DNA of 64,000 nt from Blastocatellia bacterium (GCA_025057015.1 JANWYG010000010.1:280506-344505), one strand, 5' to 3'. Shown: positions 25,737 through 34,168, counted from the stretch's first letter. The notes: generated from the letters alone by a model not told the origin. Translations and numbers: made by a program.

Positions 25737-27053
25737 TTACCAACCTTCTGCCCACTGCCGTAATTTGACTATGCGTGTTCGCAACTGGCGGTATGTATGC
25801 TCATTTTGCGGTGCAAGCCGTAGATAAGCCTGATAGGCTTCAGCAGCATCGGCATATCTACCCTTTCTTTGTAGCAGCTGTGCATAAGTGAGCAAAGTAG
25901 TGCTGTCTTTAGGTACGAGAAGCAGCGCCTTGCGTAGTACTTCTAAAGCTTGATCTAAGTGGCCGAGCCACAGAAGTAGTTCTGCCAGCTTTTTGTAGGT
26001 TGATGTGTCGTATGGATGTAATTCTGTGAGAGTTTGTGCTTCTTGAAGTGCACCTTCGAGGTCTCGCATTTGAATTAGTGCTTCGACGAGCATTTTTCTA
26101 GCAGTGCTGCTGGAAGGATCGTACTCCAGCGCTGTGCGAAGTTCCTTAGTGGCTGCATCAAATTTGCCGGCTAAGAGATGGAGCTTAGCTAGGTTTATCC
26201 TAGTGTAGGTTGAATCAGGTTGGAGCTCTAGAGCGCTGCGCAGATGTAACATGGCGATTTCAGGTTGGCCTTTGCGATGGAGCGTCATAGCTAAAGTGTT
26301 AAGCAGCTCTACGTTGTTCGGATCTAGCTCACTTGCTGCTGTTAGCTCCTTTATCGCTTCGCTTAACTCGCCTTTAGCTCTAAGCAGGATACCTAGCGCA
26401 TAGCGTGCTGAAGCATCATTCGGTGCTTGTTTGACCCTGCTTCTGTAACTTTGAAGGTTTGCTAGGCCTTCTTTGAGGACGCGAATCTCATAGCTGCTAA
26501 GCTCTTCGTCAGCATCGTAGTACGGGCCGAGACTGCTTATGATTTGGCTAAGCTTAGTTTTTAGCTCTGCCTGTTCCTTGAGGGCAGATTCTAGTTGAAG
26601 ATCGGCTCCGCAGTGCGGATCTATTTCGATCGCTCTTCTATAGAGGCGGATGCTTTTGTCAAAATCTCCTTGTTGCTCGAATAGTGAGGCGAGCTCTATT
26701 GTTGCTTGGGCGTTTTTAGGGTCTATTTCTACTGCTTTGCTCAAAGCCCGTAACGCTTCTGCTTGATCTTGGCTTTTTAGCAGGCAGCCTAGGACATAAT
26801 AGGCTTCAGCAGAAGGTTCTATGGAAAGAGACCGTCTTATGTGCTCTATCGCTTTTAGATCTTGTCCTCGAAGGCGTTCTATAACTGCTAGCTTATACCA
26901 TAGTTTAGCATCTCGATCGGTTCTCTCAAGTAACCGAACTAGTATACGCTCTGCGCTAGCTAGATCGCCTTGTAGTATGAGCTTGTCTAATCTTTCGTAA
27001 TCGATTCCGGTTTGTGTAGTTGCTATTAACAAAATCAGAAATATAGTTTTCAT
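25737..27053 (-). CDS. Exported TPR protein
   Basis: The protein has 438 residues from the ATG at 27053. It begins with a signal peptide (MKTIFLILLIATTQTG) and then consists of about eleven TPR units in two blocks. Units such as AEAYYVLGCLLKSQDQAEALRALSK and VELLNTLAMTLHRKGQPEIA carry the usual A/G/Y pattern with proline at the turns. The frame stays open upstream to 27206, but that extension is compositionally unlike a protein start and would bury the signal peptide. TPR proteins of this kind are scaffolds for envelope complexes. It is convergent with the PilM-like gene, nine bases apart, so a role in the secretion system is possible but not shown. Confidence 0.85.
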   Translation of the reverse strand: MKTIFLILLIATTQTGIDYERLDKLILQGDLASAERILVRLLERTDRDAKLWYKLAVIERLRGQDLKAIEHIRRSLSIEPSAEAYYVLGCLLKSQDQAEALRALSKAVEIDPKNAQATIELASLFEQQGDFDKSIRLYRRAIEIDPHCGADLQLESALKEQAELKTKLSQIISSLGPYYDADEELSSYEIRVLKEGLANLQSYRSRVKQAPNDASARYALGILLRAKGELSEAIKELTAASELDPNNVELLNTLAMTLHRKGQPEIAMLHLRSALELQPDSTYTRINLAKLHLLAGKFDAATKELRTALEYDPSSSTARKMLVEALIQMRDLEGALQEAQTLTELHPYDTSTYKKLAELLLWLGHLDQALEVLRKALLLVPKDSTTLLTYAQLLQRKGRYADAAEAYQAYLRLAPQNEHTYRQLRTRIVKLRQWAEGW

Positions 27054-27083
27054 GCTGTGAGAATTGCAAAGTAGCTTTACAGC

Positions 27084-27100
27084 TGTCAAGTTTTTTGACA
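27084..27100. repeat. Short inverted repeat TGTCAA/TTGACA
   Basis: TGTCAA (27084-27089) and TTGACA (27095-27100) form an inverted repeat with a five-base spacer, about 30 bases upstream of the TPR gene start. Each arm could be a -35 box on one strand, but no good -10 box lies 16-18 bases away on either side. It may be an operator. Confidence 0.3.
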
Positions 27101-27313
27101 CTCTCTGAAGATAGCCTTTCTGTACAAAGCTATACAGTCGGTTGTTTTGTTTTAAGTGTATATGAAGTATACAGTGGGTAATAAATTTTGTAGAGTGGGG
27201 GTACAACCTGGATCGGGCGGAAACGTCTGACAGTGAAGTACTTGTGTTTACAGGGCGATAACTCAGAGAGCTTTAGGAACGGTATTTGCCATGTCTGCTT
27301 AAAGGGTAAGGAG

Positions 27314-27331
27314 AATCTTCGATTGAAGATT
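27314..27331 (+). promoter_or_regulatory. Leader hairpin upstream of a small ORF and the PilZ gene
   Basis: AATCTTC (27314-27320) and GAAGATT (27325-27331) pair perfectly around a GATT loop. It lies between an AAGGAG sequence at 27308-27313 and the ATG at 27343. Folding would bring the ribosome site nearer to the start, or hide it. There is no T tract, so it is not a terminator. Confidence 0.4.
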
Positions 27332-27342
27332 AGAGTTTAACC

Positions 27343-27549
27343 ATGGGTATATTAGAAGTTGTATTGGTTACTGTTATAGCCCTAGGGCAGAGCAATATAG
27401 ACGGTAAGATTCTAGCAAACGGATTGAGTCAAACTGAGGCTGGTAAGGAGAAAGCAGGGGCTAAGGTGGTCCAAGAATACGGTCAGGATGAGATAGAAAA
27501 AGAGGATTTTGTTATATTGGACATGACTTGGGCTCCTCCTGTTTACTAG
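27343..27549 (+). CDS. Small hypothetical protein (68 residues)
   Basis: It begins with a hydrophobic stretch (MGILEVVLVTVIALGQ) that could be a signal peptide, followed by a hydrophilic, acidic body. No motif is recognisable. Support for a real gene is limited: the frame ends three bases before the PilZ gene on the same strand. An AAGGAG lies 30 bases upstream, separated by a hairpin that could shorten the distance. It could instead be leader sequence of the PilZ transcript. Confidence 0.4.
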   Translation: MGILEVVLVTVIALGQSNIDGKILANGLSQTEAGKEKAGAKVVQEYGQDEIEKEDFVILDMTWAPPVY

Positions 27550-27552
27550 TGT

Positions 27553-27849
27553 ATGCAGGGCGATTGTCGTGCGGAAGCGAGGACTAGACTTACGGTGCGC
27601 TTACGGATGAGGCATGAGGGCTCTGGGCCGTTCTGTTACGAAGCTGCAGTGACTGAGAATGCGAGTCCGAGAGGGTTGTGTCTATGGTGTCGTCTCAACC
27701 TGCCTATGCATGAGAAGGTATATGTTGAGACTGCCGATAAGCTATATCGTGCCGTTGCTCGTGTTGTGTGGAGCAGGTCTGAGCAAGGAGGGCTGTTCAG
27801 CTTGGGCTTGAGAGTGCTTTTAAGTAAGGGTAAGATAGCTGGCAACTAA
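27553..27849 (+). CDS. PilZ-domain protein
   Basis: This 98-residue protein is a single PilZ domain, the cyclic di-GMP receptor fold. The binding signatures are RxxxR (R6, R10) near the N terminus and NASPRG (NxSxxG) about 30 residues later, followed by the typical strand order with VARVVWSR and FSLGLRVL. No other domain is attached, so it must act through a partner. The nearby pseudopilin/secretin cluster and PilM-like gene make control of assembly or secretion plausible, but it is separated from them by a gene on the other strand. Confidence 0.8.
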   Translation: MQGDCRAEARTRLTVRLRMRHEGSGPFCYEAAVTENASPRGLCLWCRLNLPMHEKVYVETADKLYRAVARVVWSRSEQGGLFSLGLRVLLSKGKIAGN

Positions 27850-27998
27850 ATAGGTAAGCATAAGTAAAAGTAAATAACACCCTTCGATTCTGTTCTTCTT
27901 CTGTATTCTTTCCTTGCTTTTTGTTTAGATTTGTAAGAAAATGTCAACTAGATCTGTTCTCTGGATCAGCTCTTGTAGAGGAAGGGGGAGAGAGGGGT

Positions 27999-28877
27999 AT
28001 GAAAAAGATGATAACCGCTTCTTGTTTTCTAGCGTTGGCGCTGTCTGTCGGTGGCCAAGAGTTGGATGCGAAAAAGTTTTTTAGGCCTGTTCCTACCGCT
28101 AGTTCGGCTGTGGAACTGGCTGATATTGAGGCGCTTTATAAAGCGGTAGAAGTGCAGAAACAGCTAGAGCTAGGCGAGGCATTTTTGGCTAAGTATCCTG
28201 AAAGTAGCCTGCGTGGGATAGCGTATCGGTATGTGGTCGCTTCGCTCGTACAGCTGAAGCAGAGTGGCAGGGCTATCGAAGTGGCTATGAAAGCGCTTGC
28301 TGAGCGTAAAGACAACCTCAGCGTGATGGCTGAAATATGCCGGATGGGTAGCGAGGAGGCTCGCAACAAGGTGTTTACAAACAGTACGGTAGCTTTGGAG
28401 ATGGGGACTCGGGCGTTGGCAATGGTAGATGTAGGTACAATACCATATGAATATAGTGATGCCGACTGGAATGCTCGCCGGGAGAGTTTTGTAGGAAGTT
28501 TGCATAAAGCGCTTGGTACAATCTACTTCTACCAGGAGAAGTGGGCAGATGCGGCACGCCACTTCTTGAGTGCGTCTCAGATGTTGCCTACTGATCCTTA
28601 TAGCTACTATATGAACGCCAAGTCTCGCTACAATGAGGCTTATCAGAAGAGGAAGCCTATACCGGCAGAAGAAATAGTTGGAATGCTTGCAAAAGCCTAT
28701 GTCTTGACTGATAACGATACATATAGGTGGTTACAGTCAACAGTTGATATGGAGTTAAAATATGTTGCTGCTCAGTCTAAACTTGCCTCGCCGCTAGATA
28801 GCTACATTCAGGCAGCTCGCGATCAAGCAGTGGTAAACGCTTCTGCGCCAATGCCTGCAGCTTCACAAAAGCATTGA
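27999..28877 (+). CDS. Exported helical-repeat (TPR-like) protein
   Basis: The 292-residue protein starts at the ATG at 27999, preceded by a purine-rich ribosome site (GGGGGAGAGAGGGGT). It begins with a signal peptide (MKKMITASCFLALALSVGGQ). The frame extends to a TTG at 27921, but the signal peptide supports the inner start. The body is helical with TPR-like units (SLHKALGTIYFYQEKWADAARHF, MLPTDPYSYYMNAKSRY). No family name can be given. A terminator follows directly, so it is transcribed as a single gene or as the end of the PilZ unit. Confidence 0.75.
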   Translation: MKKMITASCFLALALSVGGQELDAKKFFRPVPTASSAVELADIEALYKAVEVQKQLELGEAFLAKYPESSLRGIAYRYVVASLVQLKQSGRAIEVAMKALAERKDNLSVMAEICRMGSEEARNKVFTNSTVALEMGTRALAMVDVGTIPYEYSDADWNARRESFVGSLHKALGTIYFYQEKWADAARHFLSASQMLPTDPYSYYMNAKSRYNEAYQKRKPIPAEEIVGMLAKAYVLTDNDTYRWLQSTVDMELKYVAAQSKLASPLDSYIQAARDQAVVNASAPMPAASQKH

Positions 28878-28892
28878 TCTCTTTTCCCCATT

Positions 28893-28926
28893 CCCTCTCT
28901 TGGAATCTGCTAAGAGAGGGATTTTT
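28893..28926 (+). terminator. Intrinsic terminator after the exported TPR-like gene
   Basis: CCCTCTCTT (28893-28901) pairs with AAGAGAGGG (28912-28920) around a ten-base loop and is followed by ATTTTTC. It sits 16 bases after the stop codon. Confidence 0.85.
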
Positions 28927-28943
28927 CTTTCTTGACAGAGAGG

Positions 28944-28972
28944 TTGCTTTTGCGTGAGGAGTGATATATATT
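28944..28972 (+). promoter_or_regulatory. Possible promoter of the FHA/caspase-like gene group
   Basis: TTGCTT (28944-28949) is separated by 17 bases from TATATT (28967-28972), five of six consensus positions for the -10 box. It lies just downstream of a terminator and 57 bases before the ATG at 29029. The TTGACA at 28933 has no -10 box at the proper distance. Confidence 0.45.
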
Positions 28973-29028
28973 CCTAACTTCAAAGAGGGAGTTTTATCTG
29001 TAAGCAACATGTCTCGCTTAAAGGCTAG

Positions 29029-30129
29029 ATGTCGAACCTAATGATGATTAAGTTGCAAGCGAAGAACTCCAGTTCCGGAGAAGTGGAAGCAGGGAAGCTC
29101 TTTCCTACAGAGCTAGACAAGGTCAGCATAGGTCGCCATCCTGATAGTTTCATCCATCTGAATGCCGCTCATATTTCCAAAGAGCATGCCGTCATACTTC
29201 GCAGAAGTGATGGGTATTTTCTTATAGACCGTTCGACAAACGGAACGCTGCTAAATGGTGTGAGAATAGAGCGTGAGAGGCCTATGCCTATAAAGCCAGG
29301 AGATAGGATTTCTATAGCTGAGTTTCAGATAGATGTTCTTGATGCTACTGACAAGAATGGCTCTTCGGTTGAAGAGCAACAAGAAGATGAAATTTTTGAC
29401 ACACCTAGCAGTTTTGGCGATGTCATAAAAGCTATAGACGCTGGCGAAGAAGCTTCTTATTTGGTCTATGTTGGTGGTGAGCGGGATGGACAGCGAATAG
29501 AGCTAAGGGGAAGCACAAGCGAAGTGCTCGTAGGCCGTTCGAGAAATTGCCACGTGTTTATTAACCACCCGGCAATAGCACCTATGCATGCTAAAGTGCG
29601 GATGGACTGGGCAGGTATTGCTGTCTATGACCTAAATGTCCAGCAAGGAAGCGGTAGCGGCGTCTTTGTAAACGGTGTGAGAATTACAAGTAGTAGGCGG
29701 TTGCGTAATGGCGACGAAATCTCTTTCGGAATACCGGTAAGCGCCGGCGGTGTCAAGCTGATACTGTATGATCGCAATTCGCTTTCTACAGAGAATCTTC
29801 TAGGGTTACCACCTCCGATTACCACTGCTGAGCCTGAAAATAAGCCTTCTTCTGTGCCGGTTAAGGAAGAGTCAGTTAAGGCTGAAGAACCAGCTAAACC
29901 AGAGCCTAAAGCAGAGTCTAAAGAAACTGGACAAGAAGCAAAGAATACCGAAGATATGGCTGAAGACCAAGCACAAGATGCACCTGCGGCCAGCGGAGCA
30001 GTTGCTTTGTTGGATCTGAATAGGCAGATATATGCTGGAATCACTTTGCGCGAGGCACTTACCATAGTGGCTCTTCTGTTGCTTATCGTCGTCTTCTGCA
30101 TCATAGCCTTCAGTTTCTTGGGTATCTGA
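29029..30129 (+). CDS. Two-FHA-domain, tail-anchored membrane protein
   Basis: The 366-residue protein has two forkhead-associated domains that bind phosphothreonine. The first is at about 24-95 (SIGRHPDSFIHL, ISKEHAVI, STNGTLLNGVRI). The second is at about 140-235 (LVGRSRNCHVFIN, APMHAKV, SGVFVNGVRI). Both keep the GR...S/H...NG pattern, although the S/H pair of the second is altered (APMH). An acidic Pro/Glu/Lys-rich linker follows, and the last 25 residues form a membrane helix (ALTIVALLLLIVVFCIIAFSF), so both FHA domains face the cytoplasm. It is probably a reader of Ser/Thr kinase signalling; a kinase gene lies at 14103-16628. Confidence 0.92.
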   Translation: MSNLMMIKLQAKNSSSGEVEAGKLFPTELDKVSIGRHPDSFIHLNAAHISKEHAVILRRSDGYFLIDRSTNGTLLNGVRIERERPMPIKPGDRISIAEFQIDVLDATDKNGSSVEEQQEDEIFDTPSSFGDVIKAIDAGEEASYLVYVGGERDGQRIELRGSTSEVLVGRSRNCHVFINHPAIAPMHAKVRMDWAGIAVYDLNVQQGSGSGVFVNGVRITSSRRLRNGDEISFGIPVSAGGVKLILYDRNSLSTENLLGLPPPITTAEPENKPSSVPVKEESVKAEEPAKPEPKAESKETGQEAKNTEDMAEDQAQDAPAASGAVALLDLNRQIYAGITLREALTIVALLLLIVVFCIIAFSFLGI

Positions 30130-30209
30130 AAGCTTGACAGCTTGAGGAAGTTTGTCTTTTTTAAAAAAGTGCGGAATTCTGCCTGTTTTCATAGGTGTTT
30201 AAGGAAGTT

Positions 30210-31295
30210 ATGAAGCTGTTAGCGCTGCTTCCGCTCCTTGCCTTAAATGTGGTACATCAAGACCTCGTAGAACGCTTTCAACCAGAAAAGACGTGGTTGG
30301 TAGTTGTCGGTGCGCTTGAAAGCAAACAGTACACGTCTTTTCCTAAAACTGGTCGTAGAGACCAACGCCTTGTAGAAACGCTTAAGAGCCGAGGAGTTCC
30401 TGACAAGCAGATCCTGTTGCTGCAGGATGCTGGCGCGACCTTAAAGCAGGTCTTACAGGTGTTGGAGAAGTTTTATGCTAAAGCTCAACCAGATCACCTT
30501 CTGATATTTTATTTCTGTGGTCATGGATATTTGGATGAAGCTGGGCGGGGCCACCTAGCTCTTTATGATAAGCCGCTTTCCATAACTCAGCTTATTAATG
30601 CCATAGAGTTAGGATACAAAGGCTACAAAGTGTTTATTGCTCTAGACTCTCCAAGGTCCTCAGAACTGATACGTGAACTTAACGGAAGACGTACGGCACA
30701 TCATTTTGCTGCCGTGGCATCTTCTTCGTCAAGCCAACTTAACTCTACCCGCTGGACATTTACCGATGCCTTGATAGATGTCTTCAAAGGTACGCCTTGT
30801 GCTGATCAAAACGGTGATGGACAAATCGATCTACGTGAGCTTTGCAAGTTCCTTGCCGAAGACGTAGAGATAGCTGAGGAACAACTGGTTAGCTACACTA
30901 CCCAAGGTGATTTCAGATACGACTTTATTTTCTCCGACGTTGCTTATAAGCGCTCCAACCGCCGTCAGTGCGAGCGGGTAACTACAGCCAAAAGTGGTGG
31001 TATGGTGGCTCGTATTGTTAGTGTTGAAGGCGACCTCTGTAAGTTGGACTTTCTTGGTACAGACGAAAATGACGCTACTACTGTGCAAGTGTCGGAACTA
31101 ATGCCAGTAAAACCAGTGAGTTATGAGGTAGGGCGGATTGTCGAGGTCAACTGGCGCGGCGGTTGGTACCTGGCAAGGATACTACAAGTACGAGGTGGAA
31201 TTCATCAAGTGCACTATGAAGGCTATTCCAAAGTTTGGGACGAATGGGTTTCATCTAGGCGTATTCGTCCTAGGCAAGGAGAAAAACAGTGGTAG
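30210..31295 (+). CDS. Exported caspase-fold protein with EF-hand and Tudor-like modules, catalytic Cys missing
   Basis: I start the 361-residue protein at the ATG at 30210, preceded by AAGGA; a GTG at 30195 is less likely. A signal peptide (MKLLALLPLLALNVV) is followed by a C14 caspase-like domain: WLVVVGA, a long helix, then FYFCGHG with the catalytic-type His at 105. The strand that normally ends D-A-C reads FIALDSPRSS (D146-S-P), so the nucleophile is absent. A canonical 12-residue EF-hand loop (DQNGDGQIDLRE, about 199-210) follows. The C terminus has two small barrel-like modules. The second (GRIVEVNWRGGWYLARIL ... WDEWV, about 307-355) resembles Tudor-knot/agenet modules best known from eukaryotes. 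Its stop overlaps the exonuclease gene by seven bases. It is probably a non-proteolytic binding protein. Confidence 0.75.
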   Translation: MKLLALLPLLALNVVHQDLVERFQPEKTWLVVVGALESKQYTSFPKTGRRDQRLVETLKSRGVPDKQILLLQDAGATLKQVLQVLEKFYAKAQPDHLLIFYFCGHGYLDEAGRGHLALYDKPLSITQLINAIELGYKGYKVFIALDSPRSSELIRELNGRRTAHHFAAVASSSSSQLNSTRWTFTDALIDVFKGTPCADQNGDGQIDLRELCKFLAEDVEIAEEQLVSYTTQGDFRYDFIFSDVAYKRSNRRQCERVTTAKSGGMVARIVSVEGDLCKLDFLGTDENDATTVQVSELMPVKPVSYEVGRIVEVNWRGGWYLARILQVRGGIHQVHYEGYSKVWDEWVSSRRIRPRQGEKQW

Positions 31296-31933
31296 TTTAT
31301 GATGTAGAGATAGTGCGTGCAGTGCTTGGCCCGGATGAGACCAAAGTCGCTGGCTTGGAATACGCTGCCGGTTGGACAGATCTTGATAATTTAGGAATTG
31401 CTGTTATCTGTGCTTTCGACTTGCAAACTGGTCGTTATAGAGTCTTCTTGCAAGACAATCTGGATGAGTTCGTGACCCTCATTTCTGAACGTCGCTTTGT
31501 TGCTGGTTACAATAATCAGCGTCTAGACGACCGGCTGCTGGAAGTGAACGGACTGTGGCCAGTAGATATGACCTCTTATGACTTGCTTAGAGAGATCTGG
31601 ATTGCGGCCGGTGCCGACCCTGATGCTCCTTTTGATAGAACTAAACAAGGCGGACTCGGGCTGGATGCTATGGCTAGAGCTAATCGAGTCGGTAGTAAGG
31701 TGACCAAGGAGAACATAGCGGTTCTATGGCAGCGTGGCCATAAGGGAAAAGTCATAGACCATTGTTTGAACGATGTTAGGTTGACCCTGCTGCTTATGGC
31801 CCAGCTGCAACGCCAAGGTTACCTGCTTGATTCTCGTTCAGTAGATAGAAAGCTTTGGGTAAAACCTCCGTTTTCAAACGATAGTGCTGCAGCTGCTCAT
31901 CTTGCAGCACTTGCTGTACAGCCTGCTTCTTAG
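31289..31933 (+). CDS. DEDD-type 3'-5' exonuclease-like protein (RNase H fold)
   Basis: The 214-residue protein has the ribonuclease-H-like exonuclease layout. Motif I is YDVE near the N terminus (D and E ligands), motif II is AGYNNQRLDDRLL, and motif III is HCLNDVRLT with the final Asp. This order matches predicted 3'-5' exonucleases related to DNA polymerase proofreading domains. The start is a GTG at 31289 with AAGGAG seven bases upstream, and it overlaps the caspase-like gene. It has no signal peptide, so it acts in the cytoplasm, unlike its neighbour. A repair or nucleic-acid turnover role is likely; which substrate is not shown. Confidence 0.75.
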   Translation: MVVYDVEIVRAVLGPDETKVAGLEYAAGWTDLDNLGIAVICAFDLQTGRYRVFLQDNLDEFVTLISERRFVAGYNNQRLDDRLLEVNGLWPVDMTSYDLLREIWIAAGADPDAPFDRTKQGGLGLDAMARANRVGSKVTKENIAVLWQRGHKGKVIDHCLNDVRLTLLLMAQLQRQGYLLDSRSVDRKLWVKPPFSNDSAAAAHLAALAVQPAS

Positions 31934-31935
31934 TG

Positions 31936-33828
31936 ATGTTCTTCAAGCACTTTTTTAACCTGTCACTTGGTTTGGCTGCTGCTGTTGGGCTATGGGGCCT
32001 AGGCCGCAAACTAAGGTGCACGGCCTCGATTTCTATACCTTCGACGCTTTTACAGGTTGTATACGATTTCGGCATAGGCGCGCTTGTTTGCTGGAAGTTA
32101 ATGTTTCTTCTAGGTTTACTGAAGCTTTATAAGCCTCTGATTGGGAAAGGTTTATTGGCTTCTAGTGTTCTGGTTGCTTTGCTTGAGCTACGTAATTTGT
32201 GGCCGCAGCTAAAGCTGGCATTCAATGCTCTGAAGCGGCTAAGTTGGTTAGATTTTGTAGTATCAGCGTTTATAGCTTGTGCCGTGACGACTGCTGTAAC
32301 AGGAGCGCTTACGCCACCTGCTTCTCAAGATGCACTAGTGCACCACCTGAACTTGCCAAAAAAGCTGCTTGCTGCTGGCGCCCTTGTAGAGTATCCATAC
32401 GATTATTTTTCCTACTTTCCTGCGGGTATGGAAATGCTATATCTCTACGGGATGATGCTTGCTGGAGCAGAAGTAGCTACGCTACTACATACTTGCTTTG
32501 GTGTGGTGACGGCCGTAGCGATAGCTTCTGGTTGTAGCCTGATGGGACTTCGGCAAACTACGTGCTTGATAGCTGCTGCAGCATATTTAACTATCCCGAC
32601 AGTTTGGATGGAGATGTCTTGGGCGTATGTAGATCTGGCTTTGGCCTTTTATGTCTTGTTGATAGCTTTGGGACTGCTGCTTTTCAGGCTGGAAGTAAAC
32701 AGGTCGACTATCGTAGCAGTGGCTATAGCAATGGCTGGAGCTCTATCGATTAAATATACTGCACTTTACGCTATGGTACCCTTGCCGCTGCTTCTAATCG
32801 TAGCCTGTAGAGAGCGTAAGTTGTCTCGAACAGCTATCCTGCGAAGTATGCTACTTGTCTTCCTATTGGCCGGCATCATCGCTTCTCCTTGGTACATAAG
32901 AAACATAGTCTGGACGCATAATCCCTTTTTTCCGTTTTTTCTCAAACTATTTCCTTCGGTCAATCCTGGATGGGATGCTGAGCGAGCAGCGCTGTTGCTA
33001 CAAGTACTGAATCGCTATGGCGGTACAGAAAAAACCTTGATAGATTACCTGATTACTCCTTGGAAACTCTCCTTTTTAGCTAAGTATGGAAGCGATAAGT
33101 ACTACCAGGGCATTCTCGGATTTTTTTACTTCTTTGGTCTATGTTTGCTTGCTTTAACTTGGACGATTCGCGAAGAAGCTCGCTATTTGCTCGTTTTTGC
33201 CGGAACTTTCTACCTTTTCTGGCTCCTGTCAGCGCAAGAGCTACGCTATCTGCTGCCGATCTTCCCCGTGCTTTGTGTTGCTATAGCTTCCGGTAGGGGA
33301 CTGTTCGAAGCTAATGGCAAGCGATGGCTGCAAATTGTTGCTATAACTATGGCTCTGTCATCCTATGCCTACAACTCTTGGCACATAGCAAAGCTTTATA
33401 GAGAGTTCCGCTACTTCGATGTGTTTGTTGGAAACATAACCAAAGAGGAGTATCTAAGAAGCAAGTTTGACTACTATGCGTTTTATGAATACATCAACAG
33501 TTATTTGCCTAAGGATAGCCGCATCTTTCTGATACTTGCTAGCAATCAGCCATACTATCTCGAACGGGAGTATTTCTCAGATGCTGTTTTCGAAGCTTAC
33601 ACTATCAAGCAGATAGTGGCCTCAAGCGCTTCTCCTGACGAGATTAGAAACAAGTTGGTCGAGCGCGGATTTACGCATCTGCTCTATAGGCCGAGGCTTT
33701 TATTTGGCGAAGCAACTACGCCGTTTAATGAACAGGAAACGGAGCGCTTTCTGAGATTTTTATCTAGCTACTGTAAGATAGAGCTTATAGATGAGAGGCA
33801 AACGTTTGCTCTCGTAGCTATAGGCTAG
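31936..33828 (+). CDS. GT-C-type glycosyltransferase-like polytopic membrane protein
   Basis: The 630-residue protein has about eleven to thirteen membrane helices. An early external loop carries SQDALVHHLNLPKKLL, with acidic and histidine residues where lipid-linked-sugar transferases of the GT-C fold hold their catalytic Asp. A cluster of Trp, Tyr and Pro follows (SPWYIRNIVWTHNPFFPFF), typical of the PMT/ArnT-like family. The C-terminal 130 residues are soluble. I take the ATG at 31936, just after the TAG of the exonuclease gene; a GTG at 31933 overlaps that stop. It probably moves a sugar from a polyprenyl carrier to an acceptor outside the membrane. Donor and acceptor are unknown. Confidence 0.7.
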   Translation: MFFKHFFNLSLGLAAAVGLWGLGRKLRCTASISIPSTLLQVVYDFGIGALVCWKLMFLLGLLKLYKPLIGKGLLASSVLVALLELRNLWPQLKLAFNALKRLSWLDFVVSAFIACAVTTAVTGALTPPASQDALVHHLNLPKKLLAAGALVEYPYDYFSYFPAGMEMLYLYGMMLAGAEVATLLHTCFGVVTAVAIASGCSLMGLRQTTCLIAAAAYLTIPTVWMEMSWAYVDLALAFYVLLIALGLLLFRLEVNRSTIVAVAIAMAGALSIKYTALYAMVPLPLLLIVACRERKLSRTAILRSMLLVFLLAGIIASPWYIRNIVWTHNPFFPFFLKLFPSVNPGWDAERAALLLQVLNRYGGTEKTLIDYLITPWKLSFLAKYGSDKYYQGILGFFYFFGLCLLALTWTIREEARYLLVFAGTFYLFWLLSAQELRYLLPIFPVLCVAIASGRGLFEANGKRWLQIVAITMALSSYAYNSWHIAKLYREFRYFDVFVGNITKEEYLRSKFDYYAFYEYINSYLPKDSRIFLILASNQPYYLEREYFSDAVFEAYTIKQIVASSASPDEIRNKLVERGFTHLLYRPRLLFGEATTPFNEQETERFLRFLSSYCKIELIDERQTFALVAIG

Positions 33829-33835
33829 GAGGCAT

Positions 33836-34168
33836 ATGTTAATTGCTAAGATTTTAGCTCTAGCAGGCGCACTGCTGATGGGTGCTAGCATAGGTTATGC
33901 AGTTATTTATGGTGACTTTGGCAAGGATGGGGCACAAATGCTTGCTTTGCCTTGGGGGATCGTCTCGCTTGTAGACCTCTACACGGGTTTTACTCTCTTT
34001 TCGTTGTGGATAGTTTACCGTGAGCGATCTCTGGCAAAAGCTGCTATTTGGATTTTTCTTATGATGACACTTGGCTTTTTTACCGGTAGCGTATACACGC
34101 TGATAGCACTGCATACTAGTAGGGGTGATTGGAAGAGGTTTTGGATGGGCAGTCGGGCTACTTCTTGA
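33836..34168 (+). CDS. Small membrane protein, DUF1475-like
   Basis: The 110-residue protein has three predicted membrane helices. The central segment ALPWGIVSLVDLYTGFTLFSLWIVYRE and the end TGSVYTLIALHTSRGDW resemble the DUF1475 family as I remember it, whose role is unknown. It starts eight bases after the GT-C gene and is probably co-transcribed with it. Its last 11 bases overlap the convergent enoyl-CoA hydratase gene. Confidence 0.6.
   Translation: MLIAKILALAGALLMGASIGYAVIYGDFGKDGAQMLALPWGIVSLVDLYTGFTLFSLWIVYRERSLAKAAIWIFLMMTLGFFTGSVYTLIALHTSRGDWKRFWMGSRATS

Noticed and set aside
27054-27206. 51-residue N-terminal extension of the exported TPR protein
   Set aside because: It would place the signal peptide inside the protein, and the extension has no ribosome site or TPR character.
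27207-27342. c-di-GMP (GEMM) riboswitch upstream of the PilZ unit
   Set aside because: An ACAGGGC segment is suggestive, but the conserved GACGCAAAGCC part and receptor loops are absent.
30210-31933. Call of an anti-phage defence system
   Set aside because: The caspase-like protein is exported and lacks the nucleophile, and no sensor or effector typical of defence loci is present.
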